Origin: an uncultured Bacteroidales bacterium
Lineage (GTDB): Bacteria > Bacteroidota > Bacteroidia > Bacteroidales > UBA932
Length of the DNA: 5,933 bases
Direction of reading: 5' to 3'
Assembly (NCBI GenBank): GCA_947305045.1
Contig: CAMZCW010000146.1
Span: 1-5,933 of the forward strand
The position numbers and the translations under genes were made by a program. Shown in pieces: positions 1 through 5,766 of the stretch (positions are counted from its first letter, which is position 1; the number at the start of each line of letters is the position of its first letter). The notes under the pieces are model-generated. The model had not been told where the DNA came from. It was given only the letters and a program-made list of their open reading frames with translations, and ran no database searches.

Positions 1-223
1 AAGCGGTCTTGGACGCATCTTCTGCGGCCATCTGGGCGGCGTACGGAGTGTTCTTTTTAGAACCACGGAAACCGCACTTACCGGCGGAGGACCAGCTGAT
101 CACCTGACCCTGGGCGTTGCACAGGGACACGATGACGTTGTTGAAGGTCGAGGAGATATGGGCTTCGCCATAAGCTTCAACCTTGACAACTCTTTTCTTG
201 GTAGTTGTAGTTTTCTTTGCCAT
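1..223 (-). CDS. rpsK: 30S ribosomal protein S11 (uS11), N-terminal part; cut by window edge
   Basis: S11 sits on the platform of the 30S subunit, where it binds 16S rRNA and helps form the mRNA exit channel. About 74 residues are visible. A Lys/Thr-rich start ([11 protein letters not shown]) leads into the conserved core with [12 protein letters not shown] (about residues 21-32), then a [14 protein letters not shown] stretch (about 50-63), both typical of S11. The ATG at 221-223 lies 13 nt after the rpsM stop and has no Shine-Dalgarno motif, only a weak GAGAAG. The gene runs off the low-coordinate edge of the window with an open frame, so the truncation is only the window boundary. In Bacteroidota rpsD, rpoA and rplQ would be expected next, but they are not visible here. 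Confidence 0.97.
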   Translation of the reverse strand, partial: MAKKTTTTKKRVVKVEAYGEAHISSTFNNVIVSLCNAQGQVISWSSAGKCGFRGSKKNTPYAAQMAAEDASKTA

Positions 224-236
224 AACTTCTCAGACT

Positions 237-614
237 TTACTTGGTTGCTTTCTTCTTGTTGGCAACGGTCTTCTTCTTACCCTTGCGGGTACGGGCGTTG
301 TTCTTGGTGCTCTGGCCGCGGACGGGCAGACCTGCACGGTGACGGATGCCTCTGTAGCAACCGATATCCATGAGGCGCTTGATGTCCATCTGGACAGAAG
401 AACGGAGTTCACCCTCAATCTTGTATTCGTTGTTGATGAGGGTACGGATAGCGGCGATCTGCTCGTCGTTCCAGTCTCCGACTTTGATAGTGCGGTCGAT
501 GCCACAGGTGTCCAGAATCTTCCGGGCGCTGCTGCGGCCGATTCCGAAGATATAGGTCAGGCCTATCTCTCCGTGTTTGTTGTTCGGTAAATCAACACCG
601 GCTATTCTTGCCAT
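237..614 (-). CDS. rpsM: 30S ribosomal protein S13 (uS13)
   Basis: S13 lies in the head of the 30S subunit, contacts 16S rRNA and the P-site tRNA, and forms bridges to the 50S subunit. The 125-residue product has the usual length and begins with the family hallmark [10 protein letters not shown]. It has the helical [14 protein letters not shown] segment (about 21-34) and the signature [20 protein letters not shown] (88-107). The C-terminal tail is very rich in Lys and Arg and should be the tRNA/rRNA-contacting extension. The start ATG is 31 nt downstream of the rpmJ stop, the second-widest gap in the window, and has no Shine-Dalgarno motif; the adjacent bases are A-rich. Its context between rpmJ and rpsK is the standard head of the alpha operon region. 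Confidence 0.98.
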   Translation of the reverse strand: MARIAGVDLPNNKHGEIGLTYIFGIGRSSARKILDTCGIDRTIKVGDWNDEQIAAIRTLINNEYKIEGELRSSVQMDIKRLMDIGCYRGIRHRAGLPVRGQSTKNNARTRKGKKKTVANKKKATK

Positions 615-645
615 ATTCTATCTGTACTTTTATTAGTTACACTTA

Positions 646-762
646 TTAACCCTGGCGCATCTTGAACTTGGGGTTCTTCTTGCAGATAACGTACAGGCGG
701 CCTTTACGCCGGACAATCTTGCAGTCTTCACTGCGTTTCTTGATGGAGGTCTTGACTTTCAT
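646..762 (-). CDS. rpmJ: 50S ribosomal protein L36 (bL36), zinc site partly lost
   Basis: L36 is the small basic protein that fits into the 50S subunit near the base of the L7/L12 stalk. I translated this 38-residue reading frame by hand: it starts [17 protein letters not shown] and ends KFKMRQG before TAA, which is full length for the family. Classic L36 binds zinc through three Cys and one His (positions 11, 14, 27 and 33 in the usual numbering). Here position 11 is Ser and position 33 is Phe, while Cys14 and Cys27 remain, so the zinc ribbon cannot form in its normal way. This is a 'C-minus' type L36, which is common in Bacteroidota. The gene lies 13 nt after infA and 31 nt before rpsM. It has no Shine-Dalgarno motif. 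Confidence 0.97.
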   Translation of the reverse strand: MKVKTSIKKRSEDCKIVRRKGRLYVICKKNPKFKMRQG

Positions 763-775
763 CGTTATCTAGTTT

Positions 776-994
776 TTATTTGTATCTGAAAGAAATTCTT
801 CCTTTGGTTAAATCGTAAGGTGAGATTTCCACTTTGACCCGGTCACCGAGAAGGATATGGATAAAGTTCATCCTCATCTTACCTGAAATGTTGCAGAGGA
901 GGACATGACCATTCTCCAGCTCCACGCGGAACATCGCATTGGGGAGGGTTTCGATCACCGTACCATCCTGCTCGATAGCTACTTGTTTGGACAT
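776..994 (-). CDS. infA: Translation initiation factor IF-1
   Basis: IF-1 binds the ribosomal A site during initiation and works with IF-2 and IF-3 to secure correct start-site selection. The 72-residue product is exactly the usual length and is a single S1-like OB fold. Visible hallmarks are [20 protein letters not shown] (11-30), [16 protein letters not shown] (36-51) and [13 protein letters not shown] (58-70). The start follows the map stop by 15 nt with the context GACT-ATG and no Shine-Dalgarno motif. The secY-map-infA-rpmJ order is the common bacterial arrangement that places initiation and N-terminal processing factors inside the ribosomal protein operon. Confidence 0.98.
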   Translation of the reverse strand: MSKQVAIEQDGTVIETLPNAMFRVELENGHVLLCNISGKMRMNFIHILLGDRVKVEISPYDLTKGRISFRYK

Positions 995-1009
995 AGTCTT
1001 AAACTCACT

Positions 1010-1789
1010 TTAGATATTAATGGAACCATCTTTCTCAATGTAGTCGAACGTTGACAGCTGCTGGGCCTGGCCTTTTCGGACAACAACCGTAAGCTCGTAA
1101 TGGGCCGCATTCTTGTGATCGGCGGTGTGAACTGCCCAACCATTTCTTGCAAGATACACACCTCTGCCGCCTGCACAAATCATCGGCTCAATACAGATGG
1201 TCATTCCGTCCACAAGGCGTGCGCCGTGTCCCCTTCTCCCGTAATTGGGAATGCCCGGGTCCTCGTGCATTTCCTTGCCCACGCCGTGGCCTTCCAGCTC
1301 ACGGACAACGGAAAAACCAAAACTTTCCGCATACGATTGCACCGCGTATCCGATATCGCCGGTGCGATTGCCTGCAACCGCTGCTTCAATCCCCTTGTAC
1401 AGCGATGCCTTGGTGACATCCAGGAGCCGGCGGGTTTCGGCGTCCACCTCCCCTACAGGGAAGGTGTAGGCCGAATCACCGTTGTATCCTTTGTACAGGG
1501 TTCCGCAATCTACGGAGACGATGTCTCCCTCTTCCAGGGGGCGGTCGTTGGGAAATCCATGGACCACAACATCGTTCACGCTCATGCAGAGCGCTGCAGG
1601 GAAGCCGTCAAAACCTTTGAAGGAAGGGATAGCGCCGTGATCACGGATGAAGGTCTCGGCCACCTCGTTCAACTTCGCAGTTGTCACACCGGGGGCGACC
1701 AGCTTACCGACCTCTGCCAGTGTCTTGGACACCAGCTCTCCATTGATGCGGAGCAGTTCGATTTCTTCTTCGGTCTTGGGCCTTAACAT
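1010..1789 (-). CDS. map: Methionine aminopeptidase, type I
   Basis: MetAP removes the initiator methionine from nascent proteins whose second residue is small, acting in the cytosol at the ribosome exit. The 259-residue product has the 'pita-bread' fold of family M24A without any N-terminal extension, hence type Ia. All five metal ligands are visible: Asp94 (VSVDCG), Asp105 (NGDSAY), His168 (GHGVGK), Glu201 (IEPM) and Glu232 (HYEL). The substrate-binding histidines His77 (VVVHGFP) and His175 (MHEDP) are also present. One oddity is Leu at 233, where type I enzymes normally read Glu-His-Thr. The tail is about 20 residues longer past the last ligand, rich in Gln/Ser/Ile. The gene starts 28 nt after secY with no Shine-Dalgarno motif. 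A 228-residue open frame on the opposite strand is only a shadow of this gene. Confidence 0.97.
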   Translation of the reverse strand: MLRPKTEEEIELLRINGELVSKTLAEVGKLVAPGVTTAKLNEVAETFIRDHGAIPSFKGFDGFPAALCMSVNDVVVHGFPNDRPLEEGDIVSVDCGTLYKGYNGDSAYTFPVGEVDAETRRLLDVTKASLYKGIEAAVAGNRTGDIGYAVQSYAESFGFSVVRELEGHGVGKEMHEDPGIPNYGRRGHGARLVDGMTICIEPMICAGGRGVYLARNGWAVHTADHKNAAHYELTVVVRKGQAQQLSTFDYIEKDGSINI

Positions 1790-1817
1790 ATTGTCAAAGT
1801 TCTACCAACATTCAAAA

Positions 1818-3137
1818 TTACATGCCAGAGCGTCCGGTAAGACGACCGGTCTTCATGAGTCCGTCGTAGTGGCGCATCAGGAGATAGCTCTCGATCTGCT
1901 GCAGGGTGTCCAGGATTACGCCCACCATAATCAGCAGCGAAGTGCCGCCGAAGAAGGAAGCGAACTGGTTGTTTACACCCAGCACATTGGCCAGTGCCGG
2001 CAGACAGGCGATAAAGCCCAGGAATACGGAACCCGGCAGGGTTATTCTGGTCATGATGGTGTCCAGGTACTCGGCCGTCTTCTTGCCGGGCTTGACACCC
2101 GGGATGAAGCCACCGTTCTTCTTCATATCCTCTGACATCATCGTGGGGTTCACGGTAACGGCAGTGTAGAAGTAGGTGAATACAACCACCAGGAGGAAGA
2201 ACACGACGTTATACCAGACGGTAGTGTAGCTGGAGAAGGCAGCGGCGATACCACGGGTAGCATCGTACTGGCCCAGCAGCATAGGAAACATCATGAGCGC
2301 CTGAGCGAAGATGATGGGCATAACGCCGGCGGCGTTGATCTTGAGAGGGATGTACTGGCGTACACCACCGTACTGCTTGTTGCCGATCACACGCTTGGCA
2401 TACTGGACGGGCACTCTGCGGACGGCCTGCACCAGGGCGATAGCGGCCAGGATGACCAGCACCCAGATGACCAGCTCCACGATGAGCATAATAGGGCCGC
2501 CGACACCGGTGCCGGTTACCTTCTGGCCGACTTCCGCTACGAGGGCGTAGGGCAGACGGGCCACGATACCAATCATGATGATGAGGGAAATACCGTTACC
2601 GATACCACGGTCGGTGATACGTTCACCCAGCCACATCACGAACATGGAGCCGGCCATCAGGATGACGGTGGACACCAGGTTGAACATGAAGGGGCTCCAG
2701 GTCACGGTGCGGGCGGCGGCGGGAACCATGCCGGCCACATAGGCGGGACCCTGAATGGCCAGGATGGCCACGGTGAGGTAACGGGTGATCTGGTTCATCT
2801 TCCGGCGGCCGCTCTCCCCTTCCATCTGCATTTTGCGGAAGGAAGGAACGAACATGCCCAGAAGCTGGACCACGATGGATGCCGAGATGTACGGCATCAC
2901 ACCCAGCGCGAAGATACTGGCGTTACCGAAAGCACCGCCGGAGAACATGTTGAGGAGTCCGACGAGGCCCTCCTGGGTACCGCTGATACCACCCTTCAGG
3001 TACTCCGGATCCAGGCCCGGGAGAAGGATGAAGCTACCCAGTCGGTAAACCAGCACAAGCAGGATCGTGTAACCGATCCGCTTGCGCAGTTCTTCGATGT
3101 TGTAGATGTTTCGAATTGTCTCGATAAACTTCTTCAT
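1818..3137 (-). CDS. secY: Protein translocase channel subunit SecY
   Basis: SecY forms the protein-conducting channel of the inner membrane (with SecE and SecG) and accepts chains from the ribosome or from SecA. The 439-residue product is of normal length and has the expected pattern of ten hydrophobic segments separated by short charged loops. The two family signatures are clear: ALGVMPYISASIVVQLLGM (77-95), after the plug region around 60-70, and WLGERITDRGIGNGIS (169-184). The cytosolic loops that bind ribosome and SecA carry RRVPVQYAKRV (240-250) and FIPGVKPGKKTAEYLD (344-359). In that last loop Lys349 stands where E. coli SecY has Arg357. The start lies only 8 nt after the rplO stop, suggesting translational coupling, and no Shine-Dalgarno motif is seen. 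Confidence 0.98.
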   Translation of the reverse strand: MKKFIETIRNIYNIEELRKRIGYTILLVLVYRLGSFILLPGLDPEYLKGGISGTQEGLVGLLNMFSGGAFGNASIFALGVMPYISASIVVQLLGMFVPSFRKMQMEGESGRRKMNQITRYLTVAILAIQGPAYVAGMVPAAARTVTWSPFMFNLVSTVILMAGSMFVMWLGERITDRGIGNGISLIIMIGIVARLPYALVAEVGQKVTGTGVGGPIMLIVELVIWVLVILAAIALVQAVRRVPVQYAKRVIGNKQYGGVRQYIPLKINAAGVMPIIFAQALMMFPMLLGQYDATRGIAAAFSSYTTVWYNVVFFLLVVVFTYFYTAVTVNPTMMSEDMKKNGGFIPGVKPGKKTAEYLDTIMTRITLPGSVFLGFIACLPALANVLGVNNQFASFFGGTSLLIMVGVILDTLQQIESYLLMRHYDGLMKTGRLTGRSGM

Positions 3138-3145
3138 AGCTGTGG

Positions 3146-3595
3146 CTATTCGATAACGGTTGCTTTACCACCGGCAGCCTCAATCTTCTGGGTAGCGGAT
3201 GCGGAGAAAGCGTTGGCTTTCACCTCTACGGCGGCGGTGAGTTCACCGTTGCCGAGCACCTTCACGAGTTCGCCCTTGGAAGCGATACCGGCAGCGATGA
3301 AGGTGTCCGTGTCGAAGGCCTTCACGCCCAGCTTCTCGCTCAGGGCCTGGAGGGTTGCCACGTTGACAGCCTTGTAAGCTACACGGGTAGGGTTCTTGAA
3401 GCCGAACTTGGGAAGACGACGCTGGATGGGCATCTGACCACCTTCGAAACCTACTTTGTGCTCATAGCCGGCGCGAGCCTGTGCACCCTTGGTACCACGG
3501 GTGGCAGTGCCACCTTTACCGGAACCCTGGCCGCGGCCTACGCGCTTGCTGTTATGGGTTGCGCCCTTTGCGGGCTTCAGATTTTCAAGTTTCAT
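3146..3595 (-). CDS. rplO: 50S ribosomal protein L15 (uL15)
   Basis: L15 is a 23S rRNA-binding protein that joins late in 50S assembly through a long extended N-terminal arm. The 149-residue product opens with MKLENLKPAKGATHNSKRVG. It continues through a Gly/Lys/Arg-rich arm (RGQGSGKGGTATRGTKG, about 21-37) and the GFEGGQMPIQRRLPKFGF segment (49-66). The C-terminal globular part carries the family signature starting VKVLGNGELTAAVEVKA (111-127). The start is well supported because a full Shine-Dalgarno sequence lies 8 nt upstream, overlapping the rpmD stop. This is the only visible gene in the window that ends with TAG rather than TAA. Confidence 0.98.
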   Translation of the reverse strand: MKLENLKPAKGATHNSKRVGRGQGSGKGGTATRGTKGAQARAGYEHKVGFEGGQMPIQRRLPKFGFKNPTRVAYKAVNVATLQALSEKLGVKAFDTDTFIAAGIASKGELVKVLGNGELTAAVEVKANAFSASATQKIEAAGGKATVIE

Positions 3596-3603
3596 CTCTT
3601 AGT

Positions 3604-3611
3604 CCTCCTTA
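3604..3611 (-). promoter_or_regulatory. Consensus Shine-Dalgarno sequence of rplO, overlapping rpmD stop
   Basis: On the minus strand the sequence TAAGGAGG begins with the rpmD stop codon TAA and ends 8 nt before the rplO ATG. It fits the 3' end of bacterial 16S rRNA over eight bases. Such a motif is unusual here: ten of the twelve visible starts have none. The overlap of stop codon and ribosome binding site would let a ribosome finishing L30 reinitiate on L15; that is an inference. Confidence 0.8.
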
Positions 3612-3791
3612 GTCAATTACTTCACAAGTAACCAGATGGGCCACTTTGGCCAGCATGCCGCGGGTGATGGGCGTATCTTCCACTTCCACGGTCTGGTGCA
3701 TCCGGCGGATACCGAGAGTCTTGAGGTTTGCGATCTGACGCTTGGTCTCTCCATTCTTGGAGCGGACCTGGGTAATCTTAAGCTTTGCCAT
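3609..3791 (-). CDS. rpmD: 50S ribosomal protein L30 (uL30)
   Basis: L30 is a small protein on the solvent side of the 50S subunit that binds 23S rRNA. The 60-residue product is the usual bacterial short form. It begins MAKLKITQVRSKNG and carries the typical core LKTLGIRRMHQTVEVEDTP (23-41), followed by an amphipathic C-terminal part (RGMLAKVAHLVTCEVID). L30 is absent from some bacterial lineages, so its retention between rpsE and rplO is the classic spc arrangement. The start is 13 nt after the rpsE stop in the context GACT-ATG; only a weak GAGAG is upstream. Confidence 0.97.
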   Translation of the reverse strand: MAKLKITQVRSKNGETKRQIANLKTLGIRRMHQTVEVEDTPITRGMLAKVAHLVTCEVID

Positions 3792-3804
3792 AGTCTCTCT
3801 GGGA

Positions 3805-4323
3805 TTAACCGTTAAAAACTTTGCTCATGGGAACACCACGCAGGCCAGCCACGGTATAGGCGTCGCGCATCTCGGTGAGAGCGGCGATGGTAGCCTTTAC
3901 CAGGTTGTGCGGGTTGGAAGAACCCTTGCTCTTGGCCAGCACGTTCTGAACGCCGGCGCTCTCGAACACGGCACGCATAGCACCACCGGCCTTTACACCG
4001 GTACCGGCAGCAGCGGGTTTCATGAACACCTCTGCACCGCCGAAGCGATACACCTGCTCGTGGGGGATGGTGGTGTTGATCACGGGGACCTTCACCAGGT
4101 TCTTCTTAGCGTCCTCTACGCCCTTGGCGATAGCGGCGGTAACTTCGTTGGCTTTGCCCAGTCCGTAACCGACCACACCGTTCTCATCGCCGACTACGAC
4201 GATGGCAGCGAAGCGGAAGTGACGACCACCTTTGGTAACCTTGGTTACACGGTTGATGGCCACCAGTCTGTCCTTGAGTTCAAGGTCAGAGGTCTTTACT
4301 CTTTTTACATTAGAATTTGCCAT
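3805..4323 (-). CDS. rpsE: 30S ribosomal protein S5 (uS5)
   Basis: S5 lies at the mRNA entry side of the 30S subunit and affects decoding accuracy and mRNA unwinding. The 172-residue product has the N-terminal double-stranded-RNA-binding-like S5 domain (about 14-80) with the spectinomycin-loop region [14 protein letters not shown] (25-38) and the [17 protein letters not shown] core (45-61). The C-terminal domain includes [18 protein letters not shown] (107-124) and [18 protein letters not shown] (129-146). The KGGR element in the spectinomycin loop is intact, so no resistance change is evident. The C-terminal [11 protein letters not shown] ending resembles Bacteroidales S5. It starts 14 nt after the rplR stop in the context TACT-ATG with no Shine-Dalgarno motif. 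Confidence 0.98.
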   Translation of the reverse strand: MANSNVKRVKTSDLELKDRLVAINRVTKVTKGGRHFRFAAIVVVGDENGVVGYGLGKANEVTAAIAKGVEDAKKNLVKVPVINTTIPHEQVYRFGGAEVFMKPAAAGTGVKAGGAMRAVFESAGVQNVLAKSKGSSNPHNLVKATIAALTEMRDAYTVAGLRGVPMSKVFNG

Positions 4324-4337
4324 AGTAGTCTCAATGA

Positions 4338-4700
4338 TTAGAAAGCGAGGCCGCCTTCGCGGGCAGCGTCTGCCAGTGATTTAACTCTGCCGTGGAAGAG
4401 ATAACCTCCGCGGTCGAAAGCCACCTGGGTGATACCGGCGGCGAGGGCGCGCTCAGCGATGGCCTTGCCAACGATGGCGGCGGCGTCTTTACCGTTCAGG
4501 CCTTTGGTCTTTGCGGCGAGGGCCTTGTCATTGGAGGCGGCAGCCACGAGGGTCTTGCCTTCGAGGTCGTTCACCACCTGGACATAGATCTGCTTGTTGG
4601 AGCGGAACACGACCATGCGGGGACGCTCGGCAGTGCCATTGACATGTTTGCGGATCCGATAGTGAATCCTTCTTCTTCTTTCAATTCTATTCAATGCCAT
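4338..4700 (-). CDS. rplR: 50S ribosomal protein L18 (uL18)
   Basis: L18 binds 5S rRNA and, with L5, anchors it in the central protuberance of the 50S subunit. The 120-residue product has a strongly basic N-terminus ([20 protein letters not shown]) for RNA contact and the [20 protein letters not shown] strand region (27-45). It ends with the family hallmark [19 protein letters not shown] (93-111) and EGGLAF. The start is firmly placed by a consensus Shine-Dalgarno sequence 8 nt upstream, which is rare in this operon. The gene lies 16 nt after rplF and 14 nt before rpsE. Confidence 0.98.
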   Translation of the reverse strand: MALNRIERRRRIHYRIRKHVNGTAERPRMVVFRSNKQIYVQVVNDLEGKTLVAAASNDKALAAKTKGLNGKDAAAIVGKAIAERALAAGITQVAFDRGGYLFHGRVKSLADAAREGGLAF

Positions 4701-4708
4701 AACTCTTT

Positions 4709-4714
4709 CCTCCT
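4709..4714 (-). promoter_or_regulatory. Consensus Shine-Dalgarno sequence of rplR
   Basis: The minus strand reads AGGAGG followed by the 8 nt AAAGAGTT and the rplR ATG. Both core and spacing are near ideal for base pairing with the 16S rRNA 3' end. It sits in the 16-nt rplF-rplR gap. Only rplO has a comparable motif among the twelve visible starts. Confidence 0.8.
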
Positions 4715-4716
4715 AA

Positions 4717-5277
4717 TTATTTGGCCGAAGCAGTTTTACCAGCCTTGCGACGGAGCTGCTCACCGACAAACTTGATACCCTTGCCCTTATAAGGTTCAGG
4801 ACGACGGAACGAACGGATTTTGGCAGCTACCTGACCGATAAGCTGCTTGTCTGCGCTCTTGAGGATGAGGAGAGGGTTCTCACCTTTACGCACCTGAGGG
4901 GTCTCTGCGGTGACTTCCTTGGGGAGCATAATCTGGATGTCGTGGGAATAACCCAGCGACATGGACAGCAGCTGGCCCTGGGCAGCCACGCGGTAACCTA
5001 CACCCACGAACTCCTGCTTGATGGTGAAGCCTTCGCTCACGCCCACAACCATATTGTGAACAAGAGCGCGGTACAGACCGTGCATGGAGCGGAAGCGAGG
5101 GAGGTCGCTCGGGCGGGTGAACTTGATTTCATTTCCCTCGATGGTGACGGTGATGTCCGGATCTACTTTCTGGCACATCTCGCCAAGAGGGCCTTTCACC
5201 TTCACTACGTTGCCGTCCAGGAGCTCTGCCTTGACACCGGCCGGAAGGACTACAGGTAATTTACCAATTCTTGACAT
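4717..5277 (-). CDS. rplF: 50S ribosomal protein L6 (uL6)
   Basis: L6 binds 23S rRNA near the sarcin-ricin loop and helps shape the factor-binding site of the 50S subunit. The 186-residue product starts with the hallmark MSRIGKLPV and shows the duplicated L6 fold. The first half contains VKVKGPLGEM (25-34) and RSMHGLYRALVHNMVVGVSEG (63-83). The second contains the GVGYRV segment (92-97) and the family signature PEPYKGKGIKF (160-170). The C-terminal end (RRKAGKTASAK) is basic and probably flexible. It begins 12 nt after the rpsH stop in an A-rich context (AACAAAACT-ATG) without a Shine-Dalgarno motif. Confidence 0.98.
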   Translation of the reverse strand: MSRIGKLPVVLPAGVKAELLDGNVVKVKGPLGEMCQKVDPDITVTIEGNEIKFTRPSDLPRFRSMHGLYRALVHNMVVGVSEGFTIKQEFVGVGYRVAAQGQLLSMSLGYSHDIQIMLPKEVTAETPQVRKGENPLLILKSADKQLIGQVAAKIRSFRRPEPYKGKGIKFVGEQLRRKAGKTASAK

Positions 5278-5289
5278 AGTTTTGTTCTG

Positions 5290-5685
5290 TTAGTATACAT
5301 AGCAAATAACCTCACCGCCAACGTTCTGCTCTTTGGCTTCCTTGTCGGTGATGACGCCCTTGGAGGTGGACAGGATAGCGATACCCAGGCCATTGAGGAC
5401 GCGGGGCATGTTGGCTACATCTGCATACTTGCGCAGACCGGGGGTGCTCACGCGAACGATGCTCTTGATGGCAGCGGCCTTGGTCTGGGGGTGATACTTG
5501 AGGGCGATCTTGATGGTGTTGTACGGGTTACCCTCCACAACTTTGTAGCTGAGGATGTAACCTTTCTCACACAGAATCTGGGTGATGGAGAGCTTCATGT
5601 TGGAAGCGGGGATTTCCACCACCTTCTTGCCAGCGCTGTAAGCGTTGCGAATTCTGGTCAGAAAATCTGCAATAGGATCAGTCAT
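5290..5685 (-). CDS. rpsH: 30S ribosomal protein S8 (uS8)
   Basis: S8 is a primary 16S rRNA binder of the 30S platform; in E. coli it also represses the spc operon by binding its own mRNA near rplE. The 131-residue product begins [15 protein letters not shown], the standard S8 start. It contains [13 protein letters not shown] (78-90) and ends with the family signature [12 protein letters not shown] (106-117) plus [10 protein letters not shown]. The start has an A-rich context (AAGACAAAACA before ATG) and no Shine-Dalgarno motif. It follows the widest gap in the window (81 nt after rpsN), where a small hairpin is possible. Whether S8 regulates its own operon here cannot be told from the sequence. 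Confidence 0.98.
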   Translation of the reverse strand: MTDPIADFLTRIRNAYSAGKKVVEIPASNMKLSITQILCEKGYILSYKVVEGNPYNTIKIALKYHPQTKAAAIKSIVRVSTPGLRKYADVANMPRVLNGLGIAILSTSKGVITDKEAKEQNVGGEVICYVY

Positions 5686-5706
5686 TGTTTTGTCTTTTTG
5701 TGGACC

Positions 5707-5722
5707 GGCGCATGTTTACGCC
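5707..5722 (-). other. Possible short RNA hairpin in the rpsN-rpsH gap
   Basis: The transcript reads GGCGUAAACAUGCGCC here, which can fold into a 6-bp stem (with one G-U pair) closed by the tetraloop AACA. Three further pairs (GGA with UCC, across an internal loop) are possible outside it. It is 21 nt upstream of the rpsH ATG in the only long spacer of the window. There is no U-run directly after it, so it is not an intrinsic terminator. A regulatory or RNA-processing role is only a guess, and a stem this short can arise by chance. Confidence 0.3.
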
Positions 5723-5766
5723 CGATATCCGATTGTTAGTTTATAAATAATACTTGGTGTTGTCTG

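Noticed and set aside
183..590. 135-codon open frame on the plus strand opposite rpsM, and similar plus-strand frames opposite secY, rplR and rplF
   Set aside because: All lie fully over well-conserved ribosomal or translocon genes and follow the codon periodicity of those genes rather than their own.
615..645. 31-nt AT-rich rpmJ-rpsM spacer as an internal promoter
   Set aside because: No TAnnTTTG-like -7 element or spaced TTTG -33 element is present; the spacer is just slightly longer than its neighbours.
1100..1786. 228-codon open frame on the plus strand opposite map
   Set aside because: It is exactly antisense to a complete, motif-rich MetAP gene. Its translation has no recognisable domain, and it has no supported ribosome binding site. 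Long antisense open frames are expected opposite genes with strong G/C-ending codon bias.
1790..1817. 28-nt secY-map spacer as a promoter (TAGAACTTTG resembles a Bacteroidota -7 box)
   Set aside because: The spacing between TA and TTTG is 4 nt instead of 2, and no -33 element is evident at the right distance.
1790..1817. Missing adk gene between secY and map as a deletion
   Set aside because: The absence of adk at this spot is the normal arrangement in Bacteroidota; the junction is clean, with no remnant coding sequence.
3742..4341. 199-codon open frame on the plus strand opposite rpsE
   Set aside because: It is a shadow of rpsE and the start of rpmD, both certain genes; no family resemblance is visible in the translation.
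5678..5713. 12-codon frame ([11 protein letters not shown]) starting inside the rpsN-rpsH hairpin and overlapping the rpsH start out of frame
   Set aside because: A leader peptide that overlaps the rpsH start could in principle control it, but the frame is very short, has no ribosome binding site, and an ATG in an 81-nt spacer is likely by chance.
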